The notes: a model not told the origin generated them from the letters alone. A stretch of 64,000 nucleotides of DNA from Thermoanaerobacterium thermosaccharolyticum DSM 571 (GCF_000145615.1 NC_014410.1:372001-436000); one strand, 5' to 3'; shown: positions 43,781 through 57,017, counted from the first letter of the stretch. Numbers and translations: made by a program.

Positions 43781-43885
43781 AAACTTACCGTAGACAGTAG
43801 GTGTGGCAACACGTAAATCCTACCGAGGTTTTTGATAAAGTAAAAAAGGATCCTCATGTCTACGGGGGATCCTTTTAATATTATG
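43781..43885 (+). promoter_or_regulatory. Ribosomal protein L10 leader (autoregulatory RNA with terminator)
   Basis: CCGTAGACA (43788-43796) pairs with TGTCTACGG (43857-43865), enclosing the GTAGGTG...CCTACC and CCGAGG...CCT elements typical of the L10 leader. The competing terminator AAAAGGATCC (43844-43853) / GGATCCTTTT (43867-43876) uses part of the same RNA. Binding of L10(L12)4 should favour termination. Confidence 0.85.
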
Positions 43886-43901
43886 GACGGGAGGTGTAAG
43901 T

Positions 43902-44426
43902 TTGAGTACAGCTAGGGAAGCTAAGGAAAAAGTCGTTAGTGAATTTAAAGATAAACTAGGAAGAGCACAATCCATCATATTTACTAGTTACAGTGGCTTG
44001 ACAGTTGAGGACGATACCGCTTTAAGGAGAAAATTTAAAGAAGCGAATGCAGAGTATAAAGTCTACAAAAATACTTTGATGTGGCGTGCAGCGCAAGAAT
44101 TGGGATATAACGACTTAAAGAAGTACTTAGAAGGACCAACATCGGTATCTTTTGGATACGATGATCCTGTTACACCTGCAAAAATTTTAGTTGAATTTTT
44201 GAAGAACAATAAAGGACTTGAATTAAAAGCAGGTATTGTTGATGGAAAGCTGGTTGGTCCAGAAGAAATTAAAGCATTATCAGAATTGCCATCAAAAGAA
44301 GAACTCATTGCAAAAGCACTTGGCAGCATGAAGGCGCCTATAAACAATCTTGTGTATGTATTATCTGGTACATTAAGAAGTCTCGTAATAGCTTTAAATG
44401 CTGTTAAAGAGAAAAAAGAAGCATAA
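43902..44426 (+). CDS. rplJ: 50S ribosomal protein L10
   Basis: 174 residues, TTG start with GGGAGGTG. Base of the L7/L12 stalk: N-terminal rRNA-binding domain ([34 protein letters not shown]) and C-terminal helix that binds L7/L12 dimers. Likely represses its own synthesis through the upstream leader. 29 bases before rplL. Confidence 0.96.
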   Translation: MSTAREAKEKVVSEFKDKLGRAQSIIFTSYSGLTVEDDTALRRKFKEANAEYKVYKNTLMWRAAQELGYNDLKKYLEGPTSVSFGYDDPVTPAKILVEFLKNNKGLELKAGIVDGKLVGPEEIKALSELPSKEELIAKALGSMKAPINNLVYVLSGTLRSLVIALNAVKEKKEA

Positions 44427-44455
44427 TAAAAAATTTTTAAATGGAGGTATTTGTA

Positions 44456-44830
44456 ATGAATAAGGAAGAAATTTTAGAAGCTATAAAAAGTATGACAGTT
44501 TTAGAATTAGCTGATTTAGTAAAAGCTCTTGAAGAGGAATTTGGAGTATCTGCAGCAGCACCTGTTGCTGTAGCAGCAGCACCTGCAGCTGGCGCGGCAG
44601 CAGCACCTGCAGAAGAAAAGACAGAATTTGACGTTATATTAACAGATGTAGGTTCAGAAAAGATTAAGGTAATAAAAGTAGTCAGAGAAGTTACAAATCT
44701 TGGCTTGAAAGAGGCAAAAGACCTTGTTGAAGGTGCTCCAAAGCCAATTAAAGAAGGCGTAAGCAAGGATGAAGCAAATCAAATAAAGGCAAAATTCGAA
44801 GAAGTTGGAGCAAAAGTAGAAATAAAATAA
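44456..44830 (+). CDS. rplL: 50S ribosomal protein L7/L12
   Basis: 124 residues. N-terminal dimerisation helix ([20 protein letters not shown]), Ala/Pro-rich hinge (about residues 37-58), and C-terminal domain that contacts translation GTPases ([20 protein letters not shown]). AATGGAGG fits ATG 44456; the in-frame ATG at 44441 lies within it. Terminator follows. Confidence 0.97.
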   Translation: MNKEEILEAIKSMTVLELADLVKALEEEFGVSAAAPVAVAAAPAAGAAAAPAEEKTEFDVILTDVGSEKIKVIKVVREVTNLGLKEAKDLVEGAPKPIKEGVSKDEANQIKAKFEEVGAKVEIK

Positions 44831-44853
44831 TTAAAAATAAAATTCGACTTAAG

Positions 44854-44883
44854 AAAAAAAGCATTCGAAAGGATGCTTTTTTT
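44854..44883 (+). terminator. Terminator after rplL
   Basis: AAAAAAAGCATTC (44854-44866), GAAA tetraloop, GGATGCTTTTTTT (44871-44883); 13 pairs with one G-T. Confidence 0.93.
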
Positions 44884-44905
44884 CTTTCCAATGAATGTTT
44901 TCTTA

Positions 44906-44934
44906 TTGACATGGTTTTGCTATTGTGGTAATAT
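44906..44934 (+). promoter_or_regulatory. Promoter of rpoB-rpoC
   Basis: TTGACA (44906-44911), 17-base spacer, TAATAT (44929-44934). The implied leader is about 175 nt, AT-rich. Confidence 0.72.
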
Positions 44935-45067
44935 TATATATTGCATTAACAGTGTCATTTTATTACATAAAATGAAGTACGAAACAATAAAATTTTTATG
45001 AACATGTAAATAATAGAATATTTGTATGTATTCTGGCAAATAATAATTATGTCTTTCTGTAAATTAT

Positions 45068-45087
45068 CCAAAAGCTTTCTCTTTTGG
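45068..45087 (+). terminator. Hairpin in the rpoB leader
   Basis: CCAAAAG (45068-45074), loop CTTTCT, CTTTTGG (45081-45087), followed by TTATTTTAAATTT: terminator-like, 30 bases before the rpoB start. Possible attenuator. Confidence 0.45.
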
Positions 45088-45116
45088 TTATTTTAAATTT
45101 ATAAGGGGTGAAGTGG

Positions 45117-48100
45117 ATGTTACATCCTGTTGATGCCGGCTATAAGAAGCGTATGAGCTTTGCAAGGATTGAAGAAGTCTTGGAAATGCCTAACCTTATT
45201 GAGGTGCAAAAAAATTCGTACAAGTGGTTTCTTGAAGAAGGTTTAAGGGAAGTTTTCCGAGATATTTCTCCAATTGAGAGCTTTACCGGCAATTTGTCTT
45301 TGGAATTTCTTGACTATAAGCTTGATGACAATCCTAAATACTCTGTAGAGGAGTGCAAAGATAGAGACACGACATATGCTGCACCTATGAAAGTAAAAGT
45401 AAGACTGACTAATCGGGATACAGGAGAAATCAAGGAATCGGAAGTTTTCATGGGTGATTTTCCTTTGATGACAGATAAAGGCACCTTCATAATAAATGGT
45501 GCAGAACGTGTTATTGTAAGCCAATTGGTGAGGTCGCCAGGCGTATATTACGAACAACAGTTTGATAAATTAGGGAAGAAACTCTTTTTTGCAACTGTTA
45601 TCCCCAATAGAGGAGCTTGGCTTGAATACGAAGAAGATTCTAATGATATTTTTTCTGTAAGAATAGATAGGACAAGGAAAGTTCCAATTACTGTATTTTT
45701 AAGAGCGCTGGGCTATGGAACAGATGCTCAGATTCTCGATCTTTTTGGGGAAGATGAAAGGATAAAAGCTACACTTGACAAAGATACTACGAAATCTGAA
45801 GAAGAAGGCTTGCTTGAAGTCTATAAAAGATTGAGACCCGGTGAGCCTCCTACAGTTGACAGTGCTAAAAGCCTTTTGTATTCTTTGTTTTTTGATCCAA
45901 AAAGATATGATCTTGCTTATGTTGGACGCTATAAATTCAACAAAAAACTTGCATTAAGTTCTAGATTGACAAATCAAAAGGCAGCTACAAATATTGCTAA
46001 TCCTATAACAGGTGAAATTATAGTTGAAGAGGGGCAAAGAATATCAAGAGAGACGGCTAAAAAAATACAAGATTGTGGTATAAATGTAGTTGAAGTGCTA
46101 GTAGAAGGAAGACCAATAAAGGTTATTGGCAATAATACTGTTGATATTAACGAATACCCTCTTCCTTTTGACGTTTCTGATTTAAACATTAAGGAAAAAG
46201 TTCAATTAGGAGTTTTAAAAGAAATACTTAGTAATTTTACAAATGAGGATGAAATAAAAAATGAAATAAAACGCAGAATGGATGAATTGATACCTAAGCA
46301 TATAACTAAAGATGATATAATTGCTTCTATAAATTACAATTTGAATCTTTCATTTGGAATAGGATTTGTAGATGATATTGATCACCTTGGAAATAGAAGG
46401 CTGAGATCTGTTGGCGAATTGCTTCAAAATCAGTTTAGAATTGGCCTATCAAGAATGGAAAGAGTAGTTAGAGAAAGAATGACAATACAGGATGTCAGTG
46501 AGATAACTGCTCAAAATTTGATAAACATAAGGCCTGTTGTTGCTGCAATTAAAGAGTTTTTTGGAAGTTCACAGCTTTCACAGTTTATGGATCAGACTAA
46601 TCCCCTTGCAGAGCTGACACATAAAAGAAGATTAAGTGCATTAGGTCCAGGAGGACTGAGCCGTGAGAGAGCCGGAATGGAGGTTAGGGATGTTCATCAT
46701 ACACATTACAGCAGGATGTGCCCTATAGAAACGCCTGAAGGTCCAAACATAGGACTTATTGGTTCCCTTGCTACATATGCACGGATAAACGAATATGGAT
46801 TTATTGAAGCTCCGTACAGAAAAGTTGATAAAGCTACAGGTAGAGTTCTCAATGAAATTGTCTATATGACTGCAGATGTAGAAGATGAATATGTAATAGC
46901 GCAGGCAGACGAACCCCTTGACGAGGAAAATAGATTTGTAAATGAAAGAGTTACAGTCCGTTCAAAAGATGATATATTATCAGTGCCGAGAGAAGAAGTA
47001 GATTTTATGGATGTTTCACCTAAGCAAGTGGTGTCTGTTGCAACGGCTATGATTCCCTTCCTTGAAAATGATGATGCTAACAGAGCATTGATGGGGTCAA
47101 ACATGCAAAGACAAGCTGTTCCACTTCTTGTGCCACAGGCTCCTATTGTTGGAACTGGTATCGAATATAAAGCTGCGAGAGATTCGGGTGTTGTGAATAT
47201 TGCAAAAAATAGCGGTGTAGTAGAGAGGGTAACTGCAGATAAAATAGTGATAAGAACAGATGACGGGAGACGTGACGAATACGAGCTGCTTAAATTTAAG
47301 AGATCCAATCAGGGAACTTGCATAAACTGTAGGCCTATAGTAAATGAAGGAGATCGAGTTGAAAAAGGACAGGTTATAAGTGATGGTCCTTCAACTGAGT
47401 TAGGCGAAATTGCCCTTGGGCGAAATGTGCTTGTTGGGTTCATGCCGTGGGAAGGTTATAACTACGAAGATGCAATTTTAATTAGTGAAGAGCTTGTGAA
47501 AGATGATGCTCTTACGTCTATTCACATTGAAGAATATGAATCGGAAGCTAGAGACACAAAATTAGGACCTGAAGAGATAACGAGAGATATACCAAATGTT
47601 GGTGAAGAGGCATTAAAAGACCTTGATGAACGTGGAATCATACGTATTGGTGCAGAAGTTACAGCAGGTGATATTCTTGTTGGAAAGGTAACACCAAAAG
47701 GTGAAACGGAACTGACTGCTGAGGAAAGACTTTTAAGGGCCATATTTGGAGAAAAAGCAAGGGAAGTTAGAGATACATCCCTAAGAGTACCACATGGTGA
47801 AGGTGGAATAGTAGTAGACGTCAAAGTATATACGAGAGAAAATGGTGATGAGTTGCCACCTGGAGTAAATGAAATGGTTAGGGTGTTTATCGCTCAGAAA
47901 AGGAAAATATCTGTTGGTGACAAGATGGCAGGTAGGCACGGAAATAAGGGTGTTGTTTCAAGGATACTTCCGGTTGAAGATATGCCTTTCCTGCCTGATG
48001 GTACGCCACTGCAGATTTGCTTGAATCCTCTTGGAGTTCCTTCTCGTATGAATATAGGTCAGGTACTGGAAGTTCACTTAGGACTTGCAGCAAAAGCTTT

Positions 48101-48830
48101 AGGTTGGTATATGGCTACACCAGTTTTCGATGGAGCTCATGAGGAAGATATACAAGAGCTACTTGAAAAAGCAGGGTTCTCACCGGATGGAAAGATTCAA
48201 CTGTATGACGGAAGGACTGGTGAGCCATTTGACCATCCAGTTACGGTTGGGTACATGTACATGCTAAAGTTACACCATCTTGTAGATGACAAAATGCATG
48301 CAAGATCTACAGGACCGTATTCATTGGTTACACAGCAGCCACTTGGTGGTAAAGCACAATTTGGTGGTCAGAGATTTGGTGAGATGGAAGTATGGGCACT
48401 TGAAGCATATGGTGCAGCACATACTTTACAAGAGATACTTACCGTTAAATCTGATGATATAACAGGTCGTGTAAAAACCTATGAATCTATAGTTAAAGGT
48501 GAAAATATACCAGAACCTGGTGTTCCAGAATCGTTTAAGGTTCTGGTAAAGGAATTGCAAAGTCTTTGCCTTGATGTGAAAGTATTGACTGAAGATAATC
48601 AGGAAGTAGCATTAAAAGAATTTGAAGATGAAGATGATGATGATATTTCAGAAGATACAATAAATATAAATATCGAGGGAAGAGAAGATGCACCGGAAGA
48701 AGTAAATTATGGTGAAGAATTTAATGAAGATTACGATGAAGATAAAGACAGCTTAGATGATTTAAACTTTGAACCTAGTGATATAGATTTTGGTGATAGC
48801 GACAGCTTTGATGATGATTATGATATATAA
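45117..48830 (+). CDS. rpoB: DNA-directed RNA polymerase subunit beta
   Basis: 1237 residues from ATG 45117, for which AAGGGG (45103-45107 region) is well placed; GTG 45108 abuts it. The rifampicin pocket [21 protein letters not shown]... and [17 protein letters not shown] shows no known resistance change that I can see. Catalytic-region motifs include [15 protein letters not shown] and [13 protein letters not shown]. The last ~70 residues form a very acidic tail ([11 protein letters not shown] ... DSFDDDYDI) longer than in Bacillus. Cotranscribed with rpoC. Confidence 0.97.
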   Translation: MLHPVDAGYKKRMSFARIEEVLEMPNLIEVQKNSYKWFLEEGLREVFRDISPIESFTGNLSLEFLDYKLDDNPKYSVEECKDRDTTYAAPMKVKVRLTNRDTGEIKESEVFMGDFPLMTDKGTFIINGAERVIVSQLVRSPGVYYEQQFDKLGKKLFFATVIPNRGAWLEYEEDSNDIFSVRIDRTRKVPITVFLRALGYGTDAQILDLFGEDERIKATLDKDTTKSEEEGLLEVYKRLRPGEPPTVDSAKSLLYSLFFDPKRYDLAYVGRYKFNKKLALSSRLTNQKAATNIANPITGEIIVEEGQRISRETAKKIQDCGINVVEVLVEGRPIKVIGNNTVDINEYPLPFDVSDLNIKEKVQLGVLKEILSNFTNEDEIKNEIKRRMDELIPKHITKDDIIASINYNLNLSFGIGFVDDIDHLGNRRLRSVGELLQNQFRIGLSRMERVVRERMTIQDVSEITAQNLINIRPVVAAIKEFFGSSQLSQFMDQTNPLAELTHKRRLSALGPGGLSRERAGMEVRDVHHTHYSRMCPIETPEGPNIGLIGSLATYARINEYGFIEAPYRKVDKATGRVLNEIVYMTADVEDEYVIAQADEPLDEENRFVNERVTVRSKDDILSVPREEVDFMDVSPKQVVSVATAMIPFLENDDANRALMGSNMQRQAVPLLVPQAPIVGTGIEYKAARDSGVVNIAKNSGVVERVTADKIVIRTDDGRRDEYELLKFKRSNQGTCINCRPIVNEGDRVEKGQVISDGPSTELGEIALGRNVLVGFMPWEGYNYEDAILISEELVKDDALTSIHIEEYESEARDTKLGPEEITRDIPNVGEEALKDLDERGIIRIGAEVTAGDILVGKVTPKGETELTAEERLLRAIFGEKAREVRDTSLRVPHGEGGIVVDVKVYTRENGDELPPGVNEMVRVFIAQKRKISVGDKMAGRHGNKGVVSRILPVEDMPFLPDGTPLQICLNPLGVPSRMNIGQVLEVHLGLAAKALGWYMATPVFDGAHEEDIQELLEKAGFSPDGKIQLYDGRTGEPFDHPVTVGYMYMLKLHHLVDDKMHARSTGPYSLVTQQPLGGKAQFGGQRFGEMEVWALEAYGAAHTLQEILTVKSDDITGRVKTYESIVKGENIPEPGVPESFKVLVKELQSLCLDVKVLTEDNQEVALKEFEDEDDDDISEDTININIEGREDAPEEVNYGEEFNEDYDEDKDSLDDLNFEPSDIDFGDSDSFDDDYDI

Positions 48831-48856
48831 AATTATTATGAAGGGAGCGAAACTCC

Positions 48857-51800
48857 TTGTTTGAGCTTAAAAATTTCGATTCAATGAAAATAGGTCTTGC
48901 TTCACCAGAAAAGATTAGAGAATGGTCAAGAGGTGAAGTAAAAAAGCCTGAAACTATAAACTATAGGACATTAAAACCTGAGAGAGAAGGATTGTTTTGC
49001 GAAAAAATATTTGGACCTACTAAAGATTGGGAATGCCATTGTGGTAAATATAAAAGAGTGAGGTACAAAGGTGTTATATGTGACAGATGTGGCGTTGAAG
49101 TAACGAGATCAAAAGTTAGGCGTGAAAGGATGGGACATATTGAGCTTGCTGCCCCTGTTTCACATATATGGTATTTCAAAGGGATACCTAGCCGTATGGG
49201 ATTAATACTTGACATGTCACCAAGAGCACTTGAAAAAGTTTTGTATTTTGCATCATATGTTGTGATTGATCCTGGTGAAACAAATCTATCTAAAAAGCAG
49301 CTTCTAAGCGAGAAGGAATACCGCGAATACCTTGATAAATATGGAAATAAGTTTAAAGCCGGGATGGGTGCTGAATCAATAAAGGAACTTTTACAGGAGA
49401 TAGACCTTGAAAAATTATCAAAGGAATTAAAAGCTGAAATCAGGGAATCTACTGGTCAAAAACGCGTTAGAGCAATAAGAAGACTTGAAGTTGTGCAAGC
49501 ATTTTTGGATTCTGGGAATAAACCTGAGTGGATGATATTAGACGTCATACCTGTTATTCCACCTGATTTAAGACCAATGGTTCAACTAGATGGTGGACGA
49601 TTTGCGACATCGGATTTAAATGATCTTTATAGAAGGGTTATAAATAGAAATAACAGGTTAAAGAGGTTGCTTGATTTAGGTGCACCGGATATTATAGTTA
49701 GAAATGAAAAAAGAATGCTTCAGGAAGCTGTAGACGCACTCATAGACAATGGCAGGAGAGGAAGACCAGTAACGGGTCCAGGCAATAGGCCACTTAAGTC
49801 ATTGTCAGACATGCTAAAAGGAAAACAAGGGAGATTTAGGCAAAACCTTCTAGGTAAGAGGGTTGACTATTCTGGACGTTCTGTTATTGTCGTAGGACCT
49901 GAACTTAAGCTTTACCAATGCGGTCTTCCTAAAGAAATGGCTCTTGAGCTTTTTAAACCATTTGTTATGAAAAGGCTTGTTGATAAAGGAATTGCACAGC
50001 ATATAAAAAGCGCAAAGAGAATGGTTGAGAAAGTGCGCCCGGAAGTGTGGGATGTTTTGGAAGATGTCATAAAGGAGCACCCCGTTCTATTGAACAGAGC
50101 ACCTACATTGCATCGTTTAGGTATTCAAGCATTTGAGCCTGTATTGGTCGAAGGCAGAGCCATAAAGTTGCATCCATTGGTATGTACGGCTTATAATGCC
50201 GACTTTGACGGTGATCAGATGGCTGTTCACGTTCCATTGACTGTTGAGGCACAGGCAGAGGCAAGATTCTTGATGTTGGCTGCTAACAACATATTAAAGC
50301 CTCAGGATGGAAAACCTGTTATGACACCTACACAGGATATGGTTCTTGGATGTTACTATTTAACAGGTGATGAAGACGGCGTCAAGGGTGAAGGCAGAAT
50401 ATTTAAAGATTATGAAGAAGCATTGATGGCGTATCAATTAGGTCAAATAAATATTCATGCTAAGATAAAAGTAAGGATGAAAAGAGAAGTCAATGGCGAG
50501 ATTAAGTCCAAAATCATAGAGACTACTATTGGAAAGCTCATATTTAATTCTGCTATACCTCAGGATTTGGGTTTTGTGGACAGGACAAATCCTGATACCA
50601 TGTTTGATTTAGAAATATCAACTCTTGTTGACAAATCAAAATTGGGAAAAATATTAGATAGAGTGTACAGGGTGCATGGTCCAACAAAGACAGCTGAGAC
50701 GCTGGATAAAATCAAAGCATTAGGTTATAAATATTCTACAAAGGCTGCATTGACTGTCAGTGTATCTGATATGGTTATACCTGAAGAGAAAAAGACTCTT
50801 TTAAATGAAGCGGATGAAGCAGTGAAGAAGATAGATGCCCAGTTTAGGCGTGGTCTTATTTCAGAAGAAGAGAGATATGAAAGCGTAATTAGAACTTGGA
50901 ACATGACGACAGAAAAAGTAAGCGATGCTCTGATGGCAAACCTAGATAAATTTAATCCTATATTTATGATGGCGCATTCAGGAGCTAGAGGTAGTAAAAA
51001 CCAAATAAAGCAGCTAGCCGGTATGAGAGGCTTGATGGCAAATCCGGCAGGAAGGATAATCGAACTTCCTATAAGATCCAACTTTAGAGAGGGCCTCAAT
51101 GTGCTAGAATTCTTCATATCTACACATGGCGCAAGAAAGGGTTTGGCTGATACGGCCTTGAGGACCGCTGACTCAGGGTATTTGACCCGTAGGCTTGTGG
51201 ATGTTAGCCAAGATGTGATTATCAGAGAAGATGATTGTGGAACAGATGAAGGAATATATGTAAGTGAGATTAAAGAAGGAAATGAAGTAATAGAAAAGCT
51301 TTCTGACAGGTTAAGTGGAAGGGTATCGTTAGAAGATATAAAAGATCCTAATACTGGCGAAGTAATAGTAAAGAAAAATACAATGATATCAGAGCAAGAT
51401 GCTGAAAAAATTGAGGAGTTAGGAATTAAGAGAGTTAAAATAAGATCACTTCTAACATGTAAATCTAAGCATGGCGTTTGCAGGATGTGCTACGGCAGGA
51501 ACTTAGCGACTGGTTCACAAGTCGAAATTGGTGAGGCTGTCGGCATAATTGCAGCACAAGCTATTGGCGAGCCTGGTACACAGCTTACCATGAGAACATT
51601 CCACACCGGCGGTGTTGCTGGTGCCGATATTACACAAGGTTTACCGAGAGTCGAAGAGCTTTTTGAAGCAAGGAAACCGAAGGGGTTAGCTGTGATTTCT
51701 GAAATACCAGGTGTTGTGAAAATAAATGAGACGAAAAAGAAGAGGGAAGTCGTAATTACAGATAACGAAAATAATATTTCAAAGACATATCTCATACCTT

Positions 51801-52411
51801 ATGGATCGAGGTTAAAAGTTCAGGATGGACAATACATTGAAGCGGGCGATGAACTAACAGAAGGGTCTGTAAATCCGCATGATATTTTGAAGATAAAAGG
51901 TTTGTTTGCGGTTCAGACGTATTTGTTACAAGAGGTTCAAAAAGTATACAGACTACAAGGTGTTGAAATAAATGACAAACATATTGAAGTTATAATCAGA
52001 CAGATGATGAGGAAGATTAAAGTTGAGGATTCTGGAGATACATCAATGATGCCTGGTGAGCTTGTGGATATGTTTGCGTTTGAAGAAGAAAACAGGAAGG
52101 TTCAGGAAAAAGGATTGAGGCCAGCTACTGGCACTAGGGCACTTTTAGGTATTACAAAAGCTGCACTGGCAACAGATTCTTTCTTATCTGCTGCATCTTT
52201 CCAAGAGACTACAAGGGTTTTGACTGATGCCGCAATAAAAGGAAAAGTTGATCCACTTATTGGTTTAAAGGAAAATGTTATTATAGGTAAGCTGATCCCA
52301 GCAGGGACTGGTTTATCAAGGTATAGAAACATAGTTGTAAAATCCGTCGATGAAGTAGGCAATGAGGTCAGTGAAGCAGAAGATAATAATGCAGAAGTTA
52401 ATGTAAAATAA
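48857..52411 (+). CDS. rpoC: DNA-directed RNA polymerase subunit beta'
   Basis: 1184 residues, TTG start with AAGGGAG at 48841. N-terminal zinc-binding domain with four Cys (C-x-C near residues 60-62, C-x2-C near 75-78), the absolutely conserved [12 protein letters not shown] that holds the catalytic Mg2+, the second zinc site ([13 protein letters not shown] region), and the trigger-loop/bridge-helix region ending [10 protein letters not shown]. 26 bases after rpoB. Confidence 0.97.
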   Translation: MFELKNFDSMKIGLASPEKIREWSRGEVKKPETINYRTLKPEREGLFCEKIFGPTKDWECHCGKYKRVRYKGVICDRCGVEVTRSKVRRERMGHIELAAPVSHIWYFKGIPSRMGLILDMSPRALEKVLYFASYVVIDPGETNLSKKQLLSEKEYREYLDKYGNKFKAGMGAESIKELLQEIDLEKLSKELKAEIRESTGQKRVRAIRRLEVVQAFLDSGNKPEWMILDVIPVIPPDLRPMVQLDGGRFATSDLNDLYRRVINRNNRLKRLLDLGAPDIIVRNEKRMLQEAVDALIDNGRRGRPVTGPGNRPLKSLSDMLKGKQGRFRQNLLGKRVDYSGRSVIVVGPELKLYQCGLPKEMALELFKPFVMKRLVDKGIAQHIKSAKRMVEKVRPEVWDVLEDVIKEHPVLLNRAPTLHRLGIQAFEPVLVEGRAIKLHPLVCTAYNADFDGDQMAVHVPLTVEAQAEARFLMLAANNILKPQDGKPVMTPTQDMVLGCYYLTGDEDGVKGEGRIFKDYEEALMAYQLGQINIHAKIKVRMKREVNGEIKSKIIETTIGKLIFNSAIPQDLGFVDRTNPDTMFDLEISTLVDKSKLGKILDRVYRVHGPTKTAETLDKIKALGYKYSTKAALTVSVSDMVIPEEKKTLLNEADEAVKKIDAQFRRGLISEEERYESVIRTWNMTTEKVSDALMANLDKFNPIFMMAHSGARGSKNQIKQLAGMRGLMANPAGRIIELPIRSNFREGLNVLEFFISTHGARKGLADTALRTADSGYLTRRLVDVSQDVIIREDDCGTDEGIYVSEIKEGNEVIEKLSDRLSGRVSLEDIKDPNTGEVIVKKNTMISEQDAEKIEELGIKRVKIRSLLTCKSKHGVCRMCYGRNLATGSQVEIGEAVGIIAAQAIGEPGTQLTMRTFHTGGVAGADITQGLPRVEELFEARKPKGLAVISEIPGVVKINETKKKREVVITDNENNISKTYLIPYGSRLKVQDGQYIEAGDELTEGSVNPHDILKIKGLFAVQTYLLQEVQKVYRLQGVEINDKHIEVIIRQMMRKIKVEDSGDTSMMPGELVDMFAFEEENRKVQEKGLRPATGTRALLGITKAALATDSFLSAASFQETTRVLTDAAIKGKVDPLIGLKENVIIGKLIPAGTGLSRYRNIVVKSVDEVGNEVSEAEDNNAEVNVK

Positions 52412-52420
52412 TATCTATTA

Positions 52421-52449
52421 TTGACAGAGTTTGACCTTAATGATAAAAT
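52421..52449 (+). promoter_or_regulatory. Promoter before the L7Ae-like gene and str operon
   Basis: TTGACA (52421-52426), 17-base spacer, TAAAAT (52444-52449). Confidence 0.78.
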
Positions 52450-52497
52450 ATTTAAGTGTGTTAAAAACTACTTCCAAGTAGGGAGGAGAAGAACTTA

Positions 52498-52743
52498 ATG
52501 GGTTCAAGTAAAAGCGGTTCTTCTAAATTAGTGATAGGGGCGAAGCAGACATTTAAGGCTGTAACAAATGATAAAGCTGCTAAGGTATACATTGCTCGGG
52601 ATGCTGAAGAACACGTTACAAAAAAAATCATTGATGCTTGTAATTCAAAATCTATCGATATAGTTTATATAGACACAATGAAAGAACTAGGAGATATGTG
52701 TGGCATTGATGTAGGAGCAGCGACTGCTGCTGAGTTAAAGTGA
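52498..52743 (+). CDS. Ribosomal protein L7Ae family, kink-turn RNA-binding protein (YbxF-like)
   Basis: 81 residues: LVIGAKQTFKAVTNDKAAKVYIA, a middle helix with NSKSIDIVYIDTM, and the motif LGDMCGIDVGAAT that resembles the K-turn-binding loop of L7Ae/YbxF. Standard position between rpoC and rpsL in Firmicutes. GGGAGGAG precedes ATG 52498. Confidence 0.92.
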   Translation: MGSSKSGSSKLVIGAKQTFKAVTNDKAAKVYIARDAEEHVTKKIIDACNSKSIDIVYIDTMKELGDMCGIDVGAATAAELK

Positions 52744-52752
52744 GAAATGATT

Positions 52753-52782
52753 AGATTTATCCCCTATATAGGGGATAAATCT
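52753..52782 (+). repeat. Perfect 12-bp hairpin upstream of rpsL
   Basis: AGATTTATCCCC (52753-52764), loop TATATA, GGGGATAAATCT (52771-52782). It has no T run and ends 10 bases before the rpsL ribosome binding site, so it looks more like a processing or regulatory structure than a terminator. Confidence 0.7.
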
Positions 52783-52808
52783 TCTAAATATTGGAAGGAG
52801 GTGTAAGG

Positions 52809-53180
52809 ATGCCGACAATTAATCAGTTAGTGAGAGAAGGAAGAAAAAAGGTTAAATATAAATCCACATCCCCAGCATTAAAAGGCAATCCTCAGAAGAG
52901 GGGTGTTTGCACAGTTGTTAAGACAACAACACCAAAGAAACCAAACTCAGCGTTAAGGAAGATAGCCAGAGTAAGGCTTGTAAATAATACTGAAGTCACT
53001 GCATATATCCCGGGTATAGGTCATAATCTGCAGGAGCACTCTGTTGTTCTTATAAGAGGTGGAAGAGTAAAGGATCTACCTGGTGTTAGATATAAGATTA
53101 TAAGAGGAACGCTTGACGCAGCTGGTGTTGCTAACAGAAAACAAGCTCGCTCACAGTATGGTGCTAAGAAACCTAAATGA
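52809..53180 (+). CDS. rpsL: 30S ribosomal protein S12
   Basis: 123 residues. Decoding-centre protein; the region [17 protein letters not shown] with the Lys that is changed in streptomycin-resistant mutants is wild type. GGAAGGAGGTG precedes ATG 52809. First gene of rpsL-rpsG-fusA-tuf. Confidence 0.97.
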   Translation: MPTINQLVREGRKKVKYKSTSPALKGNPQKRGVCTVVKTTTPKKPNSALRKIARVRLVNNTEVTAYIPGIGHNLQEHSVVLIRGGRVKDLPGVRYKIIRGTLDAAGVANRKQARSQYGAKKPK

Positions 53181-53195
53181 TAGGAGGGATAGTGA

Positions 53196-53666
<471 letters not shown>

Positions 53667-53714
53667 TGATGCTGATGGTAGTGTGTATTATATGGGCAGG
53701 AAAGGAGGATATAA

Positions 53715-55784
53715 ATGCCTAGAGATTACAGCTTAGATAAAGTTAGGAATATTGGAATTATGGCGCATATAGATGCTGGCAAAACTACAACTACCGAAAG
53801 AATACTGTTTTATACAGGAAAAGTCCATAAGATAGGTGAAGTGCACGAAGGCAATGCAACAATGGACTGGATGGAGCAGGAGCAGGAGAGAGGTATTACA
53901 ATAACTTCTGCTGCTACAACATGCTATTGGAAAGATCACAAGATTAATATTATAGATACGCCGGGACACGTGGACTTTACAGTTGAGGTAGAACGCTCTT
54001 TAAGGGTGTTAGATGGAGCAGTTGCAGTATTTTGCGCAAAAGGTGGTGTTGAACCACAATCAGAGACAGTTTGGAGACAGGCAGACAAGTACAAAGTACC
54101 AAGGCTAGCATATGTCAACAAGATGGACATAATGGGAGCGGACTTTTTTAATGTCATTAAGATGATGAAAGACAGGTTAAATGCAAATCCTGTTGCGATA
54201 CAGCTTCCTATTGGGAAAGAAGATACATTTGTAGGGATTATAGACCTAATAAAGATGGATGCGATTATCTATGAAGATGACTTAGGAACTATATCAGAAG
54301 AAGTCGAAATTCCAGATGATCTAAAGGATTTAGCTCAGGAGTACAGAGAAAAACTTTTAGAAGCTGTTTCAGAACAAGATGAAGCGTTAATGGAAAAATA
54401 CTTAGAAGGTGAAGAGATAACTGAAGAGGAGATACATGCAGCATTGAGAAAAGGAACCATTAATAATGAACTTGTGTGTGTTACTTGTGGTTCTTCATAT
54501 AAAAACAAAGGCGTACAGCCGATGCTGGATGCTGTTGTAAGGTATCTACCATCTCCTATTGATATACCTGCTGTAAAAGGTATGAAGCTTAATAGTGATG
54601 AGGAAATAGAGAGAAAGGCCGATGATAACGAGCCATTTTCAGCTCTTGCATTCAAAATAATGGCCGATCCATACGTTGGTAAGCTTGCGTTTTTTAGAGT
54701 ATATTCAGGAACGCTTGAAGCAGGTTCATATGTTTTGAATTCTACAAAAGGGAAAAAAGAGAGAATTGGTAGAATACTCCAAATGCATGCAAATCATAGA
54801 AAAGAGATAGACAAAGTTTATACAGGTGACATAGCAGCTGCAGTTGGATTGAAAGATACTACAACCGGTGATACTCTGTGTGATGAAAATCAGCCTATTC
54901 TTTTAGAGTCAATGGAATTCCCTGAACCTGTTATAAGAGTTGCAATAGAGCCTAAGACAAAAGCTGCACAGGATAAAATGGCTGTAGCCCTTCAGAAACT
55001 TGCAGAAGAGGATCCGACATTTAAAACATATACAGATCAAGAGACGGGACAGACGATTATAGCCGGCATGGGTGAACTGCACTTGGAAATCATTGTTGAC
55101 AGAATGAGGAGAGAATTCAATGTAGAGTGCAATGTTGGCAAACCTCAGGTTGCTTATAAAGAAACAATAACAAAGCCTGTACGTATTGAAGGTAAGTTTA
55201 TAAGACAGTCAGGTGGCCGCGGTCAGTATGGACATGTATGGCTTGAAATGGAACCTTTGGAGAGAGGTCAAGGATATCAATTTGAGAATAAAATCGTTGG
55301 CGGTGTTATACCAAAGGAATATATACCTGCAGTTGATGCCGGTGTGCAGGAAGCAATGGAGAATGGTATCCTTGGTGGGTATGAAGTCGTGGACGTAAAA
55401 GTTTCTTTAGTAGATGGTTCTTACCACGAAGTTGACTCATCTGATATGGCATTTAAGATAGCTGGCTCAATGGCTTTCAAAGAAGGTATGAAAAAAGGCG
55501 GAGCTGTACTTTTAGAGCCTATAATGGAAGTTGAAGTTGTTGTGCCAGAAGAATATATGGGCGATGTAATGGGTGACATAAATTCAAGGCGTGGAAGAAT
55601 TGAAGGCATGATGGACAGAGCTGGAGCCAAAGTAATTAGAGGCATGGTTCCACTAGCTGAAATGTTTGGTTATGCTACAGATCTTCGCTCAAAAACACAA
55701 GGAAGAGGCACATATACTATGCAGTTTAGTCACTATGAAGAAGTGCCTAAAAATATTGCTGATCAAATATTAGAGAAAAAGTAA
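53715..55784 (+). CDS. fusA: Elongation factor G
   Basis: 689 residues. Translocase GTPase with G1 AHIDAGKTT, switch [12 protein letters not shown]3 [10 protein letters not shown]4 NKMD, and the domain IV loop GGRGQYGHV. All diagnostic residues of an elongating EF-G are present, unlike the paralogue at 17538. AAAGGAGG precedes ATG 53715; 30 bases upstream of tuf copy 2. Confidence 0.98.
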   Translation: MPRDYSLDKVRNIGIMAHIDAGKTTTTERILFYTGKVHKIGEVHEGNATMDWMEQEQERGITITSAATTCYWKDHKINIIDTPGHVDFTVEVERSLRVLDGAVAVFCAKGGVEPQSETVWRQADKYKVPRLAYVNKMDIMGADFFNVIKMMKDRLNANPVAIQLPIGKEDTFVGIIDLIKMDAIIYEDDLGTISEEVEIPDDLKDLAQEYREKLLEAVSEQDEALMEKYLEGEEITEEEIHAALRKGTINNELVCVTCGSSYKNKGVQPMLDAVVRYLPSPIDIPAVKGMKLNSDEEIERKADDNEPFSALAFKIMADPYVGKLAFFRVYSGTLEAGSYVLNSTKGKKERIGRILQMHANHRKEIDKVYTGDIAAAVGLKDTTTGDTLCDENQPILLESMEFPEPVIRVAIEPKTKAAQDKMAVALQKLAEEDPTFKTYTDQETGQTIIAGMGELHLEIIVDRMRREFNVECNVGKPQVAYKETITKPVRIEGKFIRQSGGRGQYGHVWLEMEPLERGQGYQFENKIVGGVIPKEYIPAVDAGVQEAMENGILGGYEVVDVKVSLVDGSYHEVDSSDMAFKIAGSMAFKEGMKKGGAVLLEPIMEVEVVVPEEYMGDVMGDINSRRGRIEGMMDRAGAKVIRGMVPLAEMFGYATDLRSKTQGRGTYTMQFSHYEEVPKNIADQILEKK

Positions 55785-55814
55785 AAATAAATTAATGTAA
55801 GGAGGAAAAAAGAA

Positions 55815-57017
55815 ATGGCGAAGCAAAAATTTGAAAGAAAGAAACCCCATGCAAACATAGGAACGATAGGGCACGTAGACCATGGCAAAACGACGTTAAC
55901 ATCAGCAATAACAATAGTATTGTCAAAGCAAGGGATGGCACAAGCCACAGCATATGATGAAATAGACAAAGCACCAGAAGAGAAAGCAAGAGGAATAACA
56001 ATAAACACAATGCACGTAGAATACGAGACAGAGAAAAGGCACTATGCGCATGTAGACTGTCCAGGGCACGCAGACTACGTAAAGAACATGATAACAGGAG
56101 CAGCGCAGATGGACGGAGCGATACTAGTAGTATCAGCAGCAGATGGTCCAATGCCGCAGACAAGAGAGCACATACTCTTAGCAAGGCAGGTAGGAGTACC
56201 ATACATTGTAGTATTCCTAAACAAAGCGGACATGGTAGATGACGAAGAATTAATCGAACTAGTAGAGATGGAAGTAAGAGAACTATTAAACGAATATGAA
56301 TTTCCAGGAGACGACACACCGATAGTAGTAGGCTCAGCATTAAAAGCAATGGAATGCGGATGCGGACAAAGAGACTGTCAGTGGTGCGGCAAGATATGGG
56401 AATTAATGGATGTAGTTGACAGTTATATACCGACACCAGAAAGAGATGTAGACAAGCCATTCCTGATGCCAGTAGAAGATGTATTCACAATAACAGGAAG
56501 AGGGACAGTAGCAACAGGAAGAGTAGAGAGAGGCAAATTAAAAGTAGGAGACGAAGTAGAGATAATAGGCTTATCAGACGAAAGCAAGAAGACAGTAGTA
56601 ACAGGAGTAGAGATGTTCAGGAAGACATTGGACGAAGCAGAAGCAGGAGATAACATAGGAGTACTGTTAAGAGGAGTAACAAGAGATGAAGTAGAGAGAG
56701 GGCAAGTATTAGCGAAACCAGGGTCAGTAAAACCGCACACGAAATTTGAAGGACAAGTATACGTGTTAACAAAGGAAGAAGGCGGAAGACATACACCGTT
56801 CTTCAATGGATACAGACCACAGTTCTACTTCAGGACAACAGACGTAACAGGAGTAATAGAATTACCAGAGGGCGTAGAGATGGTAATGCCCGGAGACCAT
56901 GTAACGATGACAATAGAATTAATAACACCGATAGCAATGGAAGAAGGATTAAAATTTGCTATAAGGGAAGGCGGACACACAGTAGGAGCCGGTGTTGTTT
57001 CCAAGATTCTTGCTTAA
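55815..57017 (+). CDS. tuf: Elongation factor Tu, copy 2
   Basis: 400 residues, identical to copy 1 except the last residue (Ala here, Ser there). At the DNA level I count about ten differences, all synonymous, before the final codon; identity starts at the shared ribosome binding site GGAGGAAAAAAGAA and ends just before the stop. This is the canonical position (rpsL-rpsG-fusA-tuf). Same A-ending codon use and the same four-Cys insertion (181, 183, 188, 191). Confidence 0.98.
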   Translation: MAKQKFERKKPHANIGTIGHVDHGKTTLTSAITIVLSKQGMAQATAYDEIDKAPEEKARGITINTMHVEYETEKRHYAHVDCPGHADYVKNMITGAAQMDGAILVVSAADGPMPQTREHILLARQVGVPYIVVFLNKADMVDDEELIELVEMEVRELLNEYEFPGDDTPIVVGSALKAMECGCGQRDCQWCGKIWELMDVVDSYIPTPERDVDKPFLMPVEDVFTITGRGTVATGRVERGKLKVGDEVEIIGLSDESKKTVVTGVEMFRKTLDEAEAGDNIGVLLRGVTRDEVERGQVLAKPGSVKPHTKFEGQVYVLTKEEGGRHTPFFNGYRPQFYFRTTDVTGVIELPEGVEMVMPGDHVTMTIELITPIAMEEGLKFAIREGGHTVGAGVVSKILA

